The notes below the pieces were generated by a model. That model worked only from the letters and a program-made list of their open reading frames with translations, was not told the DNA's origin and did no database searches. From assembly GCA_050110875.1 (NCBI GenBank), contig CP188828.1, positions 1,860,001-1,924,000 of the forward strand: a DNA stretch of 64,000 nt, in the 5' to 3' direction. This document shows, piece after piece, positions 7,408 to 17,016 of the stretch (position 1 is the stretch's first letter; each line of letters starts with the position of its first letter). The translations under genes and the position numbers were made by a program. Origin of the DNA: Methyloligella sp050110875 (lineage in GTDB: Bacteria > Pseudomonadota > Alphaproteobacteria > Rhizobiales > Methyloligellaceae).

Positions 7408-9330
7408 CTAGCCCGCGGGCTGCGGCATAGCCTTGCCGAACATCATACGTTTGCGGCGACGGCGCCGGGTCCGTTCCTCGGGAATGAGGAACAGCCGTCC
7501 CTTCCGCGCCAGACGGCCAATGCCGCGCGACGAGGTCAGCCAGACGATCGGAATGGTAAGCGCCAGACCGAGCCAGACCGGCAGCAGCCACAGGAAAAGC
7601 TGCGGCGAGATCCACAAGGTGAGGGCCGCCATCGCGAACCCGAACCCGGTATGGAAGCTATAGCGCTTGAGGATGTCCGCCACATCGACCTTGCCGTCGT
7701 CGCGCGATTGCGGGTTCCAGCCGGAGTCCTGAGCGAAGAGAATCTGCCCGATGAAGCTGGTCTGGAGCAGCATCAGGATCGGCGCCAGCAAAGCGGAAAT
7801 CAGCGTCTCCATCGCAAAGCTGGCAAGCAGCGCGATCGGACCGCCGGCGCCGCGCCGCATCTGCCGGTTCATCATCGCATAGGTGACCGCCAACACCTTC
7901 GGCGCCAGGAGCACGATCGCCGAGAAGCCGAGCAGCGTCCACGCCTTCTGGGAATCGAATTTCGGCCAGGTCGGGAACAACGCATGGGCGTAGGGGAAGT
8001 AGTCCGGCTGATAGAGCGAGGCCTGCCAGGCCAGCAGGATCCCGATCACCAGGAACATCAGCCAAAGCGGCGATGCAACATAGCTCATGATGCCGGTCAG
8101 GAAATGATAGCGGCTCATCCAATGCAGCCCGCGCGCCGGCAGCACCATGGAGTGCTGCAGGTTGCCTTGCGCCCAGCGCCGGTCCCGCGCCGCGTGGTCG
8201 GAGAGCGTCGGAGGCGTCTCTTCGTAGCTGCCCGTGATTTCAGGCCGCATATAGACGTCCCAGCCGGCCCGCTTCAAAAGCGCCGCCTCGACGAAATCGT
8301 GGCTCATGATGTGACCGCCGAAAGGCTTCTTGCCCGGCAGCACCGGCAAGCCGCAGGAGCTGGCGAACGCCTTCACCCGGATGATCGCGTTATGGCCCCA
8401 ATAATTGCCTTCCCGCCCCTGGAACATGGCGAGGCCGGCGGAGACCACCGGACCGTATGTACCGGTCGCAAATTGCTGCATGCGGGCGAACAGGGTGTTG
8501 CGATTGACCAGGCGCGGAACGCTCTGAATGAGGCCTGCGCTGCTGTCCGCTTCCATGGATTCTGCGAGGGTGATCATGGCGTCCGACGTCATGTAGCTGT
8601 CGGCGTCGAGCACCAGCATGAAATCGTAATTGCCGCCCCAATTGCTGACGAAGTCGGCGACGTTGCCAGCCTTCTTCCCTTCGTTCTCCGCCCGCCGGCG
8701 GTAATAGACGTTGACCCGGCCGAGCATGCTCTGGCGCAACCGGTTGGCGGCTTCGCGCTCGGCGCGCGCAACCGAGAGATTGGTGCTGTCGCTCAGGATG
8801 AAGAAGTCGAAATGCCAGCTCTTGCCGGATGCGGCGATTTCCTCCGCCATCTTCGTCAGATTGGCGAACACGCAATCCACGTTCTCGTTGTAGATCGGCA
8901 TGATCACCGCCGTGCGTGACGAGAGCTCGCCCTTCAGCTTGACCCCTCGTGACCAGTCGACCCGCAGCACCAGGGCGAGGAAGCCGAGCACGGCCACCCC
9001 CGCCGCCATGGCGATCCACACGAAGCTGAGTCCGAACAGCCCCACCAGCAGATACTGCAGGCCGGTCGCATTGTTCTGACCGACGACCTCCAGCATATGC
9101 CAGATGCCGTAGCCGCTCACGATCGCAGTAATCATGATGACGATGATGCGGGAGATCAGCGTATGCTCGCGCAAGGCCGGCCACAGCGCCGTCCTCGGCG
9201 GCGAGCCATACCACCGGTCAAGACTTTGCTCCCGCATCTCCAACGGATTGTCGGGTGGCGTCAGGCTCCGGGGCAATGACCCGGACGCGCCGTCGCCATG
9301 GGTCTCCAATACGTCGCTTACGTTGTCCAT
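7408..9330 (-). CDS. opgH: Glucans biosynthesis glucosyltransferase H
   Basis: An inner-membrane family 2 glycosyltransferase that polymerises UDP-glucose into the linear backbone of osmoregulated periplasmic glucans. The protein is about 640 aa from ATG 9330; a TTG four codons upstream is less likely. N-terminal membrane helices are followed by the cytoplasmic GT2 domain with the VLDADS acid pair and the DRRWAQGNLQHS (QxxRW-type) motif, then a cluster of C-terminal helices. The ATG lies inside the 3' end of opgG (13-bp overlap), so translation is probably coupled. The stop is 3 bp from the stop of copA. Function as glucan synthase is well established for the family. Confidence 0.93.
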   Translation of the reverse strand: MDNVSDVLETHGDGASGSLPRSLTPPDNPLEMREQSLDRWYGSPPRTALWPALREHTLISRIIVIMITAIVSGYGIWHMLEVVGQNNATGLQYLLVGLFGLSFVWIAMAAGVAVLGFLALVLRVDWSRGVKLKGELSSRTAVIMPIYNENVDCVFANLTKMAEEIAASGKSWHFDFFILSDSTNLSVARAEREAANRLRQSMLGRVNVYYRRRAENEGKKAGNVADFVSNWGGNYDFMLVLDADSYMTSDAMITLAESMEADSSAGLIQSVPRLVNRNTLFARMQQFATGTYGPVVSAGLAMFQGREGNYWGHNAIIRVKAFASSCGLPVLPGKKPFGGHIMSHDFVEAALLKRAGWDVYMRPEITGSYEETPPTLSDHAARDRRWAQGNLQHSMVLPARGLHWMSRYHFLTGIMSYVASPLWLMFLVIGILLAWQASLYQPDYFPYAHALFPTWPKFDSQKAWTLLGFSAIVLLAPKVLAVTYAMMNRQMRRGAGGPIALLASFAMETLISALLAPILMLLQTSFIGQILFAQDSGWNPQSRDDGKVDVADILKRYSFHTGFGFAMAALTLWISPQLFLWLLPVWLGLALTIPIVWLTSSRGIGRLARKGRLFLIPEERTRRRRRKRMMFGKAMPQPAG

Positions 9331-10880
9331 CTGTAGAGCCAAGTCTCGCTGATCTGCTCCCCCTCGAGCGCTAAAACCAAACGCAGTTCGGAAAGTTCCA
9401 CATCTGTCGTATCCATCTCAAAACTGACTTGATAACCGCCGGTCATTGGATTGTGGCGGCCTACCACGTGCTCGATACGGCCAGATGACGCTGTAACCCG
9501 CGGTTCCACGTCGGATCCGAGGTAGACGGGAACGCCATTCTCAATAGGCGGGTTAAAATCGACGATAAATTGTCGGTGCTTCCTGAGGACGCTCATCCCC
9601 ATGCGTGATTCTGCCACACGGGCGATGCGCTGATTGATCACCGGCGGGCCGAAAGTCAGCCAATACGCGTAGCGCAGTTCCTGCCCTTTCCTGAGCTGCT
9701 TCCGCGGATGCCAGAAGACGACGATGTTGTCGTTGGCCTCGAGATCGGTCGGAATCTCGACGAGCTGCACATGCCCCTTCTTCCATGGCGTCTTGGGCTC
9801 GACCCAAGCGCTCGGCCGAAGCTCGTAGCGCGCCTCGAGATCCTTGTAGTCTTCGTAATCCCGTTCGCGCTGCTGCAAGCCGAAGCCGATCGGGTCCTCC
9901 TCCACGAAGGCACTGATCTGCAGCTTCTCCGGATTGGCGAGCGGCCGCATGATCCATTCGCCGGTGTTGCGGGCAATCGAAAGCGTATCGGAATCGTGCA
10001 CGGCGGGCCGGAAATCGTCGAACCGGTGCTTCTCCCGCCCGTCGAACAGATACATGCTGGTGAGCGGTGCCAGCCCCAGATGCTTCACATCGGCCCGGCA
10101 GAAGAGGACGGACTCGACATCCAGCACCGTGGAAATGCCCGGCCGGATGACGAAGGTGAAGGCGCCCGTCACGCTCTGGCTGTCGAGCAGCGCATGCACC
10201 GTGATGGTCTTGGAATCGACCGCCGGCCGCTCGATCCAGAAGCTGCGGAAGAAGGGAAACTCCTCGCCGGTCGGCTCCCCCGTATCGATGGCGAGGCCGC
10301 GCGCCGAGATTCCGAAAAGCTGATCGGCGCCGACCCCCCGGAAATAGCTCGCCCCCTGAAAGACCACGACCTCGTCGTAGTGATGCAGAACGTTGATCGG
10401 CGCGTTGATGCGAATACCGGAGAACATCGGGCGCCCTTCCGGCGGCCTGACCTTCAGATCGCCGAAATCGAAATAGTCGGGCGAATAGGTGATCTGCTCG
10501 GCCTGGCCGTCCTCGACCTTGTAGATCTCGACCGGCGACTTCACCACGAAGCCGGCATGCAGAAGCTCCACCGTGAACCCGCGATTATTGCCGGCCCAAA
10601 GCGCCAGATCCTTCTTGAAGCGGATCTTGCGGTGATCGTCGTAATTAAGATTGGCGAAGTTATCCGGGATCGGCTGCGGCGGATCGAATGGCTTCTTCGC
10701 CATCTCGCGCGCCATCGCTATGACCGTGTTCCGGGAGAACGGCGTCTTCTTCGCGTCCTTAGCCTTGTCCGCGTCCTTGGTCTTGTCCGTTGAATCAGTT
10801 TGAGCGGCGAGCTTGCCGGGTTGTGCAGCTGCACCGAGCGCGAGCGCGCCAAAGGCCACCGAAAACTCCCGGCGGTTCAT
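9318..10880 (-). CDS. opgG: Periplasmic glucans biosynthesis protein (OpgG/OpgD family)
   Basis: 520 residues from ATG 10880. The N-terminus MNRREFSVAFGALALGAAAQ is a twin-arginine signal, a feature of OpgD in enterobacteria but common for the single alphaproteobacterial OpgG. A Lys/Asp-rich linker (about residues 30-45) precedes the conserved MdoG domain, with blocks such as YFRGVGADQLFGISARGLAI and EDPIGFGLQQRERDYEDY. The protein acts in the periplasm on the nascent glucan, shaping or branching it. It is the first gene of the opgGH operon and overlaps opgH. I see no further opg modification gene (opgC, opgB) in the window. Confidence 0.92.
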   Translation of the reverse strand: MNRREFSVAFGALALGAAAQPGKLAAQTDSTDKTKDADKAKDAKKTPFSRNTVIAMAREMAKKPFDPPQPIPDNFANLNYDDHRKIRFKKDLALWAGNNRGFTVELLHAGFVVKSPVEIYKVEDGQAEQITYSPDYFDFGDLKVRPPEGRPMFSGIRINAPINVLHHYDEVVVFQGASYFRGVGADQLFGISARGLAIDTGEPTGEEFPFFRSFWIERPAVDSKTITVHALLDSQSVTGAFTFVIRPGISTVLDVESVLFCRADVKHLGLAPLTSMYLFDGREKHRFDDFRPAVHDSDTLSIARNTGEWIMRPLANPEKLQISAFVEEDPIGFGLQQRERDYEDYKDLEARYELRPSAWVEPKTPWKKGHVQLVEIPTDLEANDNIVVFWHPRKQLRKGQELRYAYWLTFGPPVINQRIARVAESRMGMSVLRKHRQFIVDFNPPIENGVPVYLGSDVEPRVTASSGRIEHVVGRHNPMTGGYQVSFEMDTTDVELSELRLVLALEGEQISETWLYRWTT

Positions 10881-11239
10881 TCAAATTCTCCCAATACGAG
10901 AAGCTCTGTCCAGGCGGGATCGCGCCGACACTCATCAAGCAGCAAAAAGCTTTCGCTCAAGTCAGCAACCATTCGAATAAGGGCCGATCCGATGACGGCG
11001 AAGCGGCGCGAGGTGAACGGAAGATCGTTTGGCGTATCGCAAACGCCGCATCCCGATCATCCGAACCGGAATCGTCCGACAAACATTGCGGACGATTCTA
11101 TTGCGCTAAGCCTTAAGGATTGTGAAGACCCTTCCCCCGATCATTCATGCAAGCCCGGCGAGAACCGCCGTGCCGAATGGTAAAATTTAACCCCTTCCTG
11201 TTAGCGTCCCGAGCTTAAGCGTCTCAGTAAGGCGGCAAC
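10881..11239. other. Intergenic region, divergent promoters expected
   Basis: 359 bp between the divergent starts of opgG and the 11240 gene. No convincing small gene, hairpin terminator or named operator is seen. Both genes should have promoters here. Confidence 0.5.
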
Positions 11240-11767
11240 ATGGCAAAGGCGAAGTTCCACAAGTCTCAGCGCGTTTTCGTGAAACCGGTCGGCACCTGGG
11301 CCTATATCGAGCGGGTCGTGCCGAAATGGATTCGGGGCTGCGACGAACCCATCAAGATCTCCTACGATTGCGGCATGGGACGCGAGTTCGTGGAGGACGA
11401 GCTGGAGGAAGAGACCAGCGCCGTCCAGAACGACCTGTCCGGCCGTCTCGGCGAATGGCGTCTGGTCCGCGCCCAGAACCGCTGGAAGAGCGCCGAGCAA
11501 TGCCAGCATCACCCCTTCCCGGGCACCCATCCCCTGGTGGTGACCGGCGAGCAGGATTGGGGCGGCTGGCGCGTTCCGGGCGCCGAATACGATCTCGATC
11601 CGCAACGCATCGAGAAGCAGGCGCAGCTCATCGTTCGCGCGCCGAGCCTGGTGAAGCTCATGCGGCTCCTGGTCAGCCAGGCCGATCAGCATCCGGAGAA
11701 CATGAGCGAGGATATGTCGGATCTCGTCGACATGGCGCGCACCGTGCTCAAGGAGTTGCCGGAATAG
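11240..11767 (+). CDS. Conserved protein of unknown function
   Basis: 175 residues from ATG 11240. It is soluble, with no signal or membrane segment and a high content of acidic and Trp residues (WAYIERVVPKWIRG, GEWRLVRAQNRWKS, DWGGWRVPGAEYDL). The C-terminal third is helical. No enzyme motif is apparent. It lies 130 bp before pepN on the same strand and could share its promoter. The codon usage is that of the chromosome, so it is a genuine gene. I do not recognise the family. Confidence 0.75.
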   Translation: MAKAKFHKSQRVFVKPVGTWAYIERVVPKWIRGCDEPIKISYDCGMGREFVEDELEEETSAVQNDLSGRLGEWRLVRAQNRWKSAEQCQHHPFPGTHPLVVTGEQDWGGWRVPGAEYDLDPQRIEKQAQLIVRAPSLVKLMRLLVSQADQHPENMSEDMSDLVDMARTVLKELPE

Positions 11768-11897
11768 CGTTTCGGCCAGCCCGCGGACGTAACGACCCAC
11801 CTCATCGCCGAAGCTCTTGGACAGCGATCGCTTTTAGCGAACGCAGCCCTTGGCATTCCGTCCTCCCCGCACTAAGAGCGACGGGAAAGGGAAACTC

Positions 11898-14552
11898 ATG
11901 CACGAACACGATCGCCAGCCGAAACATCTCAGCGATTACACACCGCAGGATTATCTGATCGAGACTGTCGATCTCGACATGCACCTGGAGCCCGAGCGGA
12001 CCATCGTGCATGCCGATCTCGCCATGAAGCCGAACCCGCAAGCCGAGGCCGACCGGCCGCTGGTCCTCGATGGCGAGGGCATCGAGCTGATCTCCATCGC
12101 CGTCGATGGGCGCCCGCTGCAACAGGACGAATACAATCTGACCGAGACCGGTCTCTCCGTTCCGAACGTTCCGACGGGACCGTTCACGCTGCATCTGGAG
12201 ACCGCCTGCAACCCGGAGGCGAACGAGGCCCTGCTCGGACTCTATAGGTCGAACGGCGCCTTCTGCACCCAGTGCGAGCCGGAAGGCTTCCGCCGCATCA
12301 CCTATTTTATCGACCGGCCGGACGTTCTCGCCGTCTACCGGGTTCGCCTCGAGGCCGACAAGCAGACGAATCCCGTTCTCCTCGCCAACGGCAATCCCGT
12401 CGAGCACGGCGATGTCGAGGGCACGGGCCGACACTATGCGATCTGGGAAGATCCGCACCCGAAGCCGTCCTACCTCTTCGCTGCCGTGGCGGGCGATCTG
12501 GCGCAAGTCTCCGACCGCTTCGTCACCCGATCCGGCCGCGAGATCGCCCTCAATATCTATGTCGAGCACGGCAAGGAGGATCGCTGCGGTTGGGCCATGG
12601 AGTCCCTCAAGAACGCCATGAAATGGGACGAGGAGCGCTTCGGCCGGGAATACGATCTCGACGTCTTCAACATCGTCGCCGTCAGCGACTTCAACATGGG
12701 CGCGATGGAGAACAAGGGCCTCAACATCTTCAACGACAAGCTGGTGCTGGCCCGGCCCGACACCGCCTCCGACGCCGACTACGCGGCCATCGAAGGCGTC
12801 ATCGCCCATGAGTATTTCCACAATTGGAGCGGCAACCGCGTGACCTGCCGCGACTGGTTCCAGCTCTGCCTGAAGGAAGGGCTGACCGTCTTCCGCGACC
12901 AGGAGTTCTCCGCCGACCTGCGCGCCGGCCCAGTCAAGCGCATCCTCGATGTGCGCATGCTGAAGAGTCACCAGTTCCCGGAGGATTCGGGCCCTCTCGC
13001 CCACCCCGTCCGGCCCGGCTCCTATATCGAGATCAACAATTTCTACACGGCCACGGTCTACGAGAAGGGAGCCGAGCTCTGCCGCATGCTTCAGACCATG
13101 CTGGGCCGGGAGGATTTCCGCAAAGGCCTCGACCTCTATTTCGAGCGCCATGACGGTCAGGCGGTGACGGTGGAGGACTTCCTCGCCGCCCTGTCCGATG
13201 TCTCCGGCAAGGATCTCTCCGGCTTCATGCGCTGGTACAACCAGGCCGGCACGCCGGAGCTCGCCTGCTCTTTCGACTACGACCCTCAAGGCAAGACGGC
13301 CACTCTCAATGTAAGCCAGATCCTGCCGGCCACTCCGGGTCAGCCGAACAAGGAGCCTATGCCGATCCCGTTGCGGCTCGGCCTGCTCGGCCCCAACGGC
13401 GACGACCTGCCCCTGACTTTGAAGGACGGGACGGAAATCGTCGACGGCCTGCTCGAAGTTACGGAGCGCGAGCAGAGCTTCACCTTCGCCGATATTCCCG
13501 CGCCGCCGACCCCCTCTCTCTTGCGGGAATTCTCCGCCCCCGTGCGCCTTACCATGAACCTCGATCTGGAGCAGATCGAGTTCCTGATGATGCACGATTC
13601 CGATCCGTTCAATCGCTGGCAGGCAGCTCAGAGCTATGCGGTGAAGCTGCTCACCGACGCCTCCCGCGACCGCTACGATCCGGCACCCGTCAAGGGTCAG
13701 GGCGCCTCCCGTCTGGCCAAGGCCCTCGCCCTCACCGCGAACGAGGCGGATCTCGCCTTCGCCTACCGGGCGGAGATGCTGAAGCTGCCGAGCGAATCCG
13801 ATATCGCCCGCGAGCTTGCCCGCGACATCGACACGGATGCGATCCGCGAAGCCCGCGAAACCTTGAGGGAGACCATTGGCCGATCGATCCACGGGGACCT
13901 CGTGGCGATCTACGAGGACTTGAAAGAGACCGGCCCCTATTCGCCCGACGGTATCAGCGCCGGCAGACGGTCCATGCGGATCGCCGCCCTCGACCTCCTG
14001 GTGGGGAGCGGCGAGGACAGCGAGCTGGAACGGGCGGCCAACCACTATCGCAACGCCGGCAACATGACCGATGCCATTCATTCCCTACTCATCCTCGCCT
14101 CCCATGAGGATGCCAGACGGGACGAAGCGCTGGCCGACTTCTACGAGCGCTGGAAGGACGATGCCCTGGTGCTCGACAAATGGTTCGCGGTCCAAGCGCG
14201 CGCGCCGCGCCACGATTCCGTCGAGATCGTGGAAAGTCTGCTGAACCATCCGAAATTCTCGCTGAAGAATCCCAACCGGATCCGCGCCCTGATCGGCAGC
14301 TTCGCCAACGGCAACCCGACGGGCTTTAACCGGAAAGACGGCGCGGGCTACGAGTTGATCGCCGAATGCGCCCTGCGCATCGACAAGTTCAATCCAAATA
14401 TGGCGGCGCGGCTGCTCGGCGCATTCGAGAGCTGGCGCATCCTGGAGCCGGGTCGACAGGCTCATGCCAAGGCGAGCCTCGAAGGTCTCGCCAAGGCCGA
14501 ACTCTCCACCGACAGCTACGAGATCGTCAGCAAGACTCTCGGCGACGAGTAA
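11898..14552 (+). CDS. pepN: Aminopeptidase N (M1 family)
   Basis: Zinc metallopeptidase that removes N-terminal residues from peptides in the cytoplasm. I start it at ATG 11898 (884 aa), preceded by an AAAGGGAAA stretch, because M1 PepN proteins begin near this point; an upstream in-frame TTG at 11850 is not needed. The exopeptidase signature GAMEN is followed by the zinc site H304-E305-Y-F-H308 and E327 in KEGLTVFRD, all intact. The C-terminal DUF3458-type helical domain is complete. The length agrees with bacterial PepN (about 870-890 aa). Confidence 0.95.
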   Translation: MHEHDRQPKHLSDYTPQDYLIETVDLDMHLEPERTIVHADLAMKPNPQAEADRPLVLDGEGIELISIAVDGRPLQQDEYNLTETGLSVPNVPTGPFTLHLETACNPEANEALLGLYRSNGAFCTQCEPEGFRRITYFIDRPDVLAVYRVRLEADKQTNPVLLANGNPVEHGDVEGTGRHYAIWEDPHPKPSYLFAAVAGDLAQVSDRFVTRSGREIALNIYVEHGKEDRCGWAMESLKNAMKWDEERFGREYDLDVFNIVAVSDFNMGAMENKGLNIFNDKLVLARPDTASDADYAAIEGVIAHEYFHNWSGNRVTCRDWFQLCLKEGLTVFRDQEFSADLRAGPVKRILDVRMLKSHQFPEDSGPLAHPVRPGSYIEINNFYTATVYEKGAELCRMLQTMLGREDFRKGLDLYFERHDGQAVTVEDFLAALSDVSGKDLSGFMRWYNQAGTPELACSFDYDPQGKTATLNVSQILPATPGQPNKEPMPIPLRLGLLGPNGDDLPLTLKDGTEIVDGLLEVTEREQSFTFADIPAPPTPSLLREFSAPVRLTMNLDLEQIEFLMMHDSDPFNRWQAAQSYAVKLLTDASRDRYDPAPVKGQGASRLAKALALTANEADLAFAYRAEMLKLPSESDIARELARDIDTDAIREARETLRETIGRSIHGDLVAIYEDLKETGPYSPDGISAGRRSMRIAALDLLVGSGEDSELERAANHYRNAGNMTDAIHSLLILASHEDARRDEALADFYERWKDDALVLDKWFAVQARAPRHDSVEIVESLLNHPKFSLKNPNRIRALIGSFANGNPTGFNRKDGAGYELIAECALRIDKFNPNMAARLLGAFESWRILEPGRQAHAKASLEGLAKAELSTDSYEIVSKTLGDE

Positions 14553-14697
14553 TCCAGAGTCTTTGCAACGCGCTTTAAGCCTTTTTCCACAAGTTTTCTC
14601 TGGACAGATTCCAGCCGAATACCTTCAATAGAATGGGTGATTCGGAGATGCGGCACTTCTCCGTTTCCATTGTGGAAAGAGAAGATTGGGGGACCGA

Positions 14698-16995
14698 ATG
14701 TCGCGGGCGCGATCCGCGCGTGAGGATGCGTATGCGCTCGCGGAGCCGCTGCTCAAGGCGATCCGCGAAGCTCTCCCGCGACAGCTGCTTTCGGCCGAAT
14801 TTCTCCGCGGCACTCTTCCCTATCTCACCGGCATTTTCGTGCTTCTCGCCGGCGTCAGCGCGAATTTTCAGCTCGGCGACAGCCGCCAAGCATCGCTCCA
14901 ATCCGCAAAGCAGGCCCTTCAGCTCTACGCCGATCTGACGGCGGAAAGGCTGAAAGGCGAGACGCCCACAACCGATGACGCCTGGCAAGCGGCGCTGGCG
15001 GGCGCCCTGCAAACCGGCGCGGCGCTGGACGGCCGCAAGATCTTCCTTGCCGATGTGAACGGCCGGATTCGTGCCGAAGCGCCCTTGCAGGCCGGCGGTC
15101 CGGACAAGATCCTGGACTATCTGGGAGCGGAGCAACCCATCAGCACCTTCGGGGCCCCGGCCGGCGTCATGCAGCTCAGCCTCACCGACGGCACCGAGGC
15201 GATCGCAACGGTCCGCAACCTGACCCGGCCCAAAGCCCAGCTCCTGCTGTTTCAGCCGGTCGATACGGCCCTCGGCCAGTGGACCGGCAACCGGAATATC
15301 GAGATCGTCATCCTGCTGACCGGCGGGCTTCTGCTCCTTCTTCTCGGCGGCGCTCTCTTGCTGCCGGGCACGGCGGCGGCGGCCGAAACTCCCGATCGCC
15401 TCGTCGAAGAGCTCGGCGCGAGGCTCCCCGGCTGCGGCCTATGGCGCTGGAATCTCGCCACCGGCGACATGCATTGGTCGCCGGCCATGTACGAGATGCT
15501 CGGGCTCAAACCCTCGCCCCATCCCCTCCCCGCCCAGGTCTTCGATCACGCCATCCATCCGAACGATACCTTCCAGCAACGGATCGGCGCCCTGATCGGC
15601 AACGGCGAGACGGTCATCGACGAGGATATTCATCTCCGCCACAGCGACGGCCACTGGGTCGACTTCAACCTTCGGGGCCATCTGACAGAAGACCCGGAGA
15701 CTGGAGAAGCGCAGATCACCGCGCTCGCCATGCTGGGCGAAGAAAGAGCGGTGCGGGAAGCGGCGGAGGCCAATGCCCGGCTTCGCGATGCCATCGAGAC
15801 CATCCACGAGGCCTTCGTCCTTTGGGACGACCAGAACCGTCTCGTCATGTGCAACAGCAAATATAAGCAGTTCCACGGCCTGCCCGACGAGGTGCTGCAC
15901 AGGGGCACCCCCTACGGGACGGTCATCAAAGCCGCCTGCGAGCCCGTGGTCCGCAAGCGCATTGCCGTCGACAGCTACCAGAATGGCGGCCGCACCTACG
16001 AGGCGCAGCTCGAGGACGGCCGCTGGCTGCATATCAACGAAGGCCGCACGCGAGATGGCGGCTATGTCAGCATCGGCACCGACATCACCCAGTTGAAGCG
16101 CAACGAACGTCTCCTGGCGGACAAGGAGGCGCGGCTTCGCTCCAGCGTCGAAGAGCTTCACCTCTCCCGCCGCGAGCTGGAGCTGCAAAAGCAGCGCCTC
16201 GTCGATCTCGCCGAGAAATATGCGCTGGAGAAGAACCGGGCCGAGGCCGCCAACCGCGCCAAATCAGAGTTCCTAGCCAATATCAGCCACGAGCTCCGCA
16301 CCCCCCTCAATGCCGTGATCGGCTTTTCCGAGGTCATGCAGAGCGGCCTGTTCGGTCCCCTCGGCCACCCCAAATATCACGAATACGCCCAGGACATTTA
16401 CGAGAGCGGGAACTTCCTGCTGGAGGTCATCAACGACATTCTCGACATGTCGAAGATCGAAGCGGGCCGCCTCGTGCTCGAGGCCGAGCCCGTCGACCTC
16501 GCCGATCTCGTGCGCGAGAGCATGAAGGTGGTCTCCAAGGCGGCGGAAGCCCGCGGCATCACCCTCAACCGCCACGGCCCGGAGACCTTCTTCATCGAGG
16601 CCGACCGTCGTGCCGTGAAGCAGGTCTTCCTGAATTTGCTTTCCAACGCAGTGAAGTTCAGCCGCGAGAACGGCCTGGTCGACGTGCGCCTGACGCCCCA
16701 TCTCGGCGATGCCCGGATCACCATCCAGGACACCGGCATCGGCATCCCCGAGAAGGACATCTCCAAGCTGGGCCGGCCCTTCGAGCAGGTGGAGAACCAG
16801 CTGTCGAAAAGTCATCAGGGGAGCGGCCTGGGCCTCGCCATCTCCCGTGCCCTCGTCGAGCTGCATGGCGGCAGCCTGGAGATCAAGAGCCGTCACGGTC
16901 ACGGCACCCAGGTGATCTTCACACTGCCGCTCCGCAACGAGCAGGCGAGCCTCCCGCTCGAAAAGCCGCAAGATCCGAAAGAAGCCTCGGCCTGA
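14698..16995 (+). CDS. PAS-domain sensor histidine kinase, PleC-like
   Basis: About 765 residues from ATG 14698 (GGGGGA just upstream). The layout is a first transmembrane helix near residue 40-60, a periplasmic domain, a second very hydrophobic helix around 200-225, two PAS-like domains, a coiled coil, then HisKA with ISHELRTPLNAVIGFSEVMQ and an ATPase domain with NLLSNAVKF, DTGIGIP and GSGLGLAIS. The segment FSEVMQSGLFGPLGHPKY is characteristic of the PleC/DivJ/PdhS group that controls DivK and cell polarity. Which member it is cannot be fixed without a tree. It converges on glnE with about 20 bp between the stops. Confidence 0.88.
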   Translation: MSRARSAREDAYALAEPLLKAIREALPRQLLSAEFLRGTLPYLTGIFVLLAGVSANFQLGDSRQASLQSAKQALQLYADLTAERLKGETPTTDDAWQAALAGALQTGAALDGRKIFLADVNGRIRAEAPLQAGGPDKILDYLGAEQPISTFGAPAGVMQLSLTDGTEAIATVRNLTRPKAQLLLFQPVDTALGQWTGNRNIEIVILLTGGLLLLLLGGALLLPGTAAAAETPDRLVEELGARLPGCGLWRWNLATGDMHWSPAMYEMLGLKPSPHPLPAQVFDHAIHPNDTFQQRIGALIGNGETVIDEDIHLRHSDGHWVDFNLRGHLTEDPETGEAQITALAMLGEERAVREAAEANARLRDAIETIHEAFVLWDDQNRLVMCNSKYKQFHGLPDEVLHRGTPYGTVIKAACEPVVRKRIAVDSYQNGGRTYEAQLEDGRWLHINEGRTRDGGYVSIGTDITQLKRNERLLADKEARLRSSVEELHLSRRELELQKQRLVDLAEKYALEKNRAEAANRAKSEFLANISHELRTPLNAVIGFSEVMQSGLFGPLGHPKYHEYAQDIYESGNFLLEVINDILDMSKIEAGRLVLEAEPVDLADLVRESMKVVSKAAEARGITLNRHGPETFFIEADRRAVKQVFLNLLSNAVKFSRENGLVDVRLTPHLGDARITIQDTGIGIPEKDISKLGRPFEQVENQLSKSHQGSGLGLAISRALVELHGGSLEIKSRHGHGTQVIFTLPLRNEQASLPLEKPQDPKEASA

Positions 16996-17016
16996 TCGGC
17001 GAATTCCTATCCTTAT

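Noticed and set aside
11802..14081. A 759-codon minus-strand open frame opposite pepN
   Set aside because: Antisense shadow; PepN motifs on the plus strand are complete.
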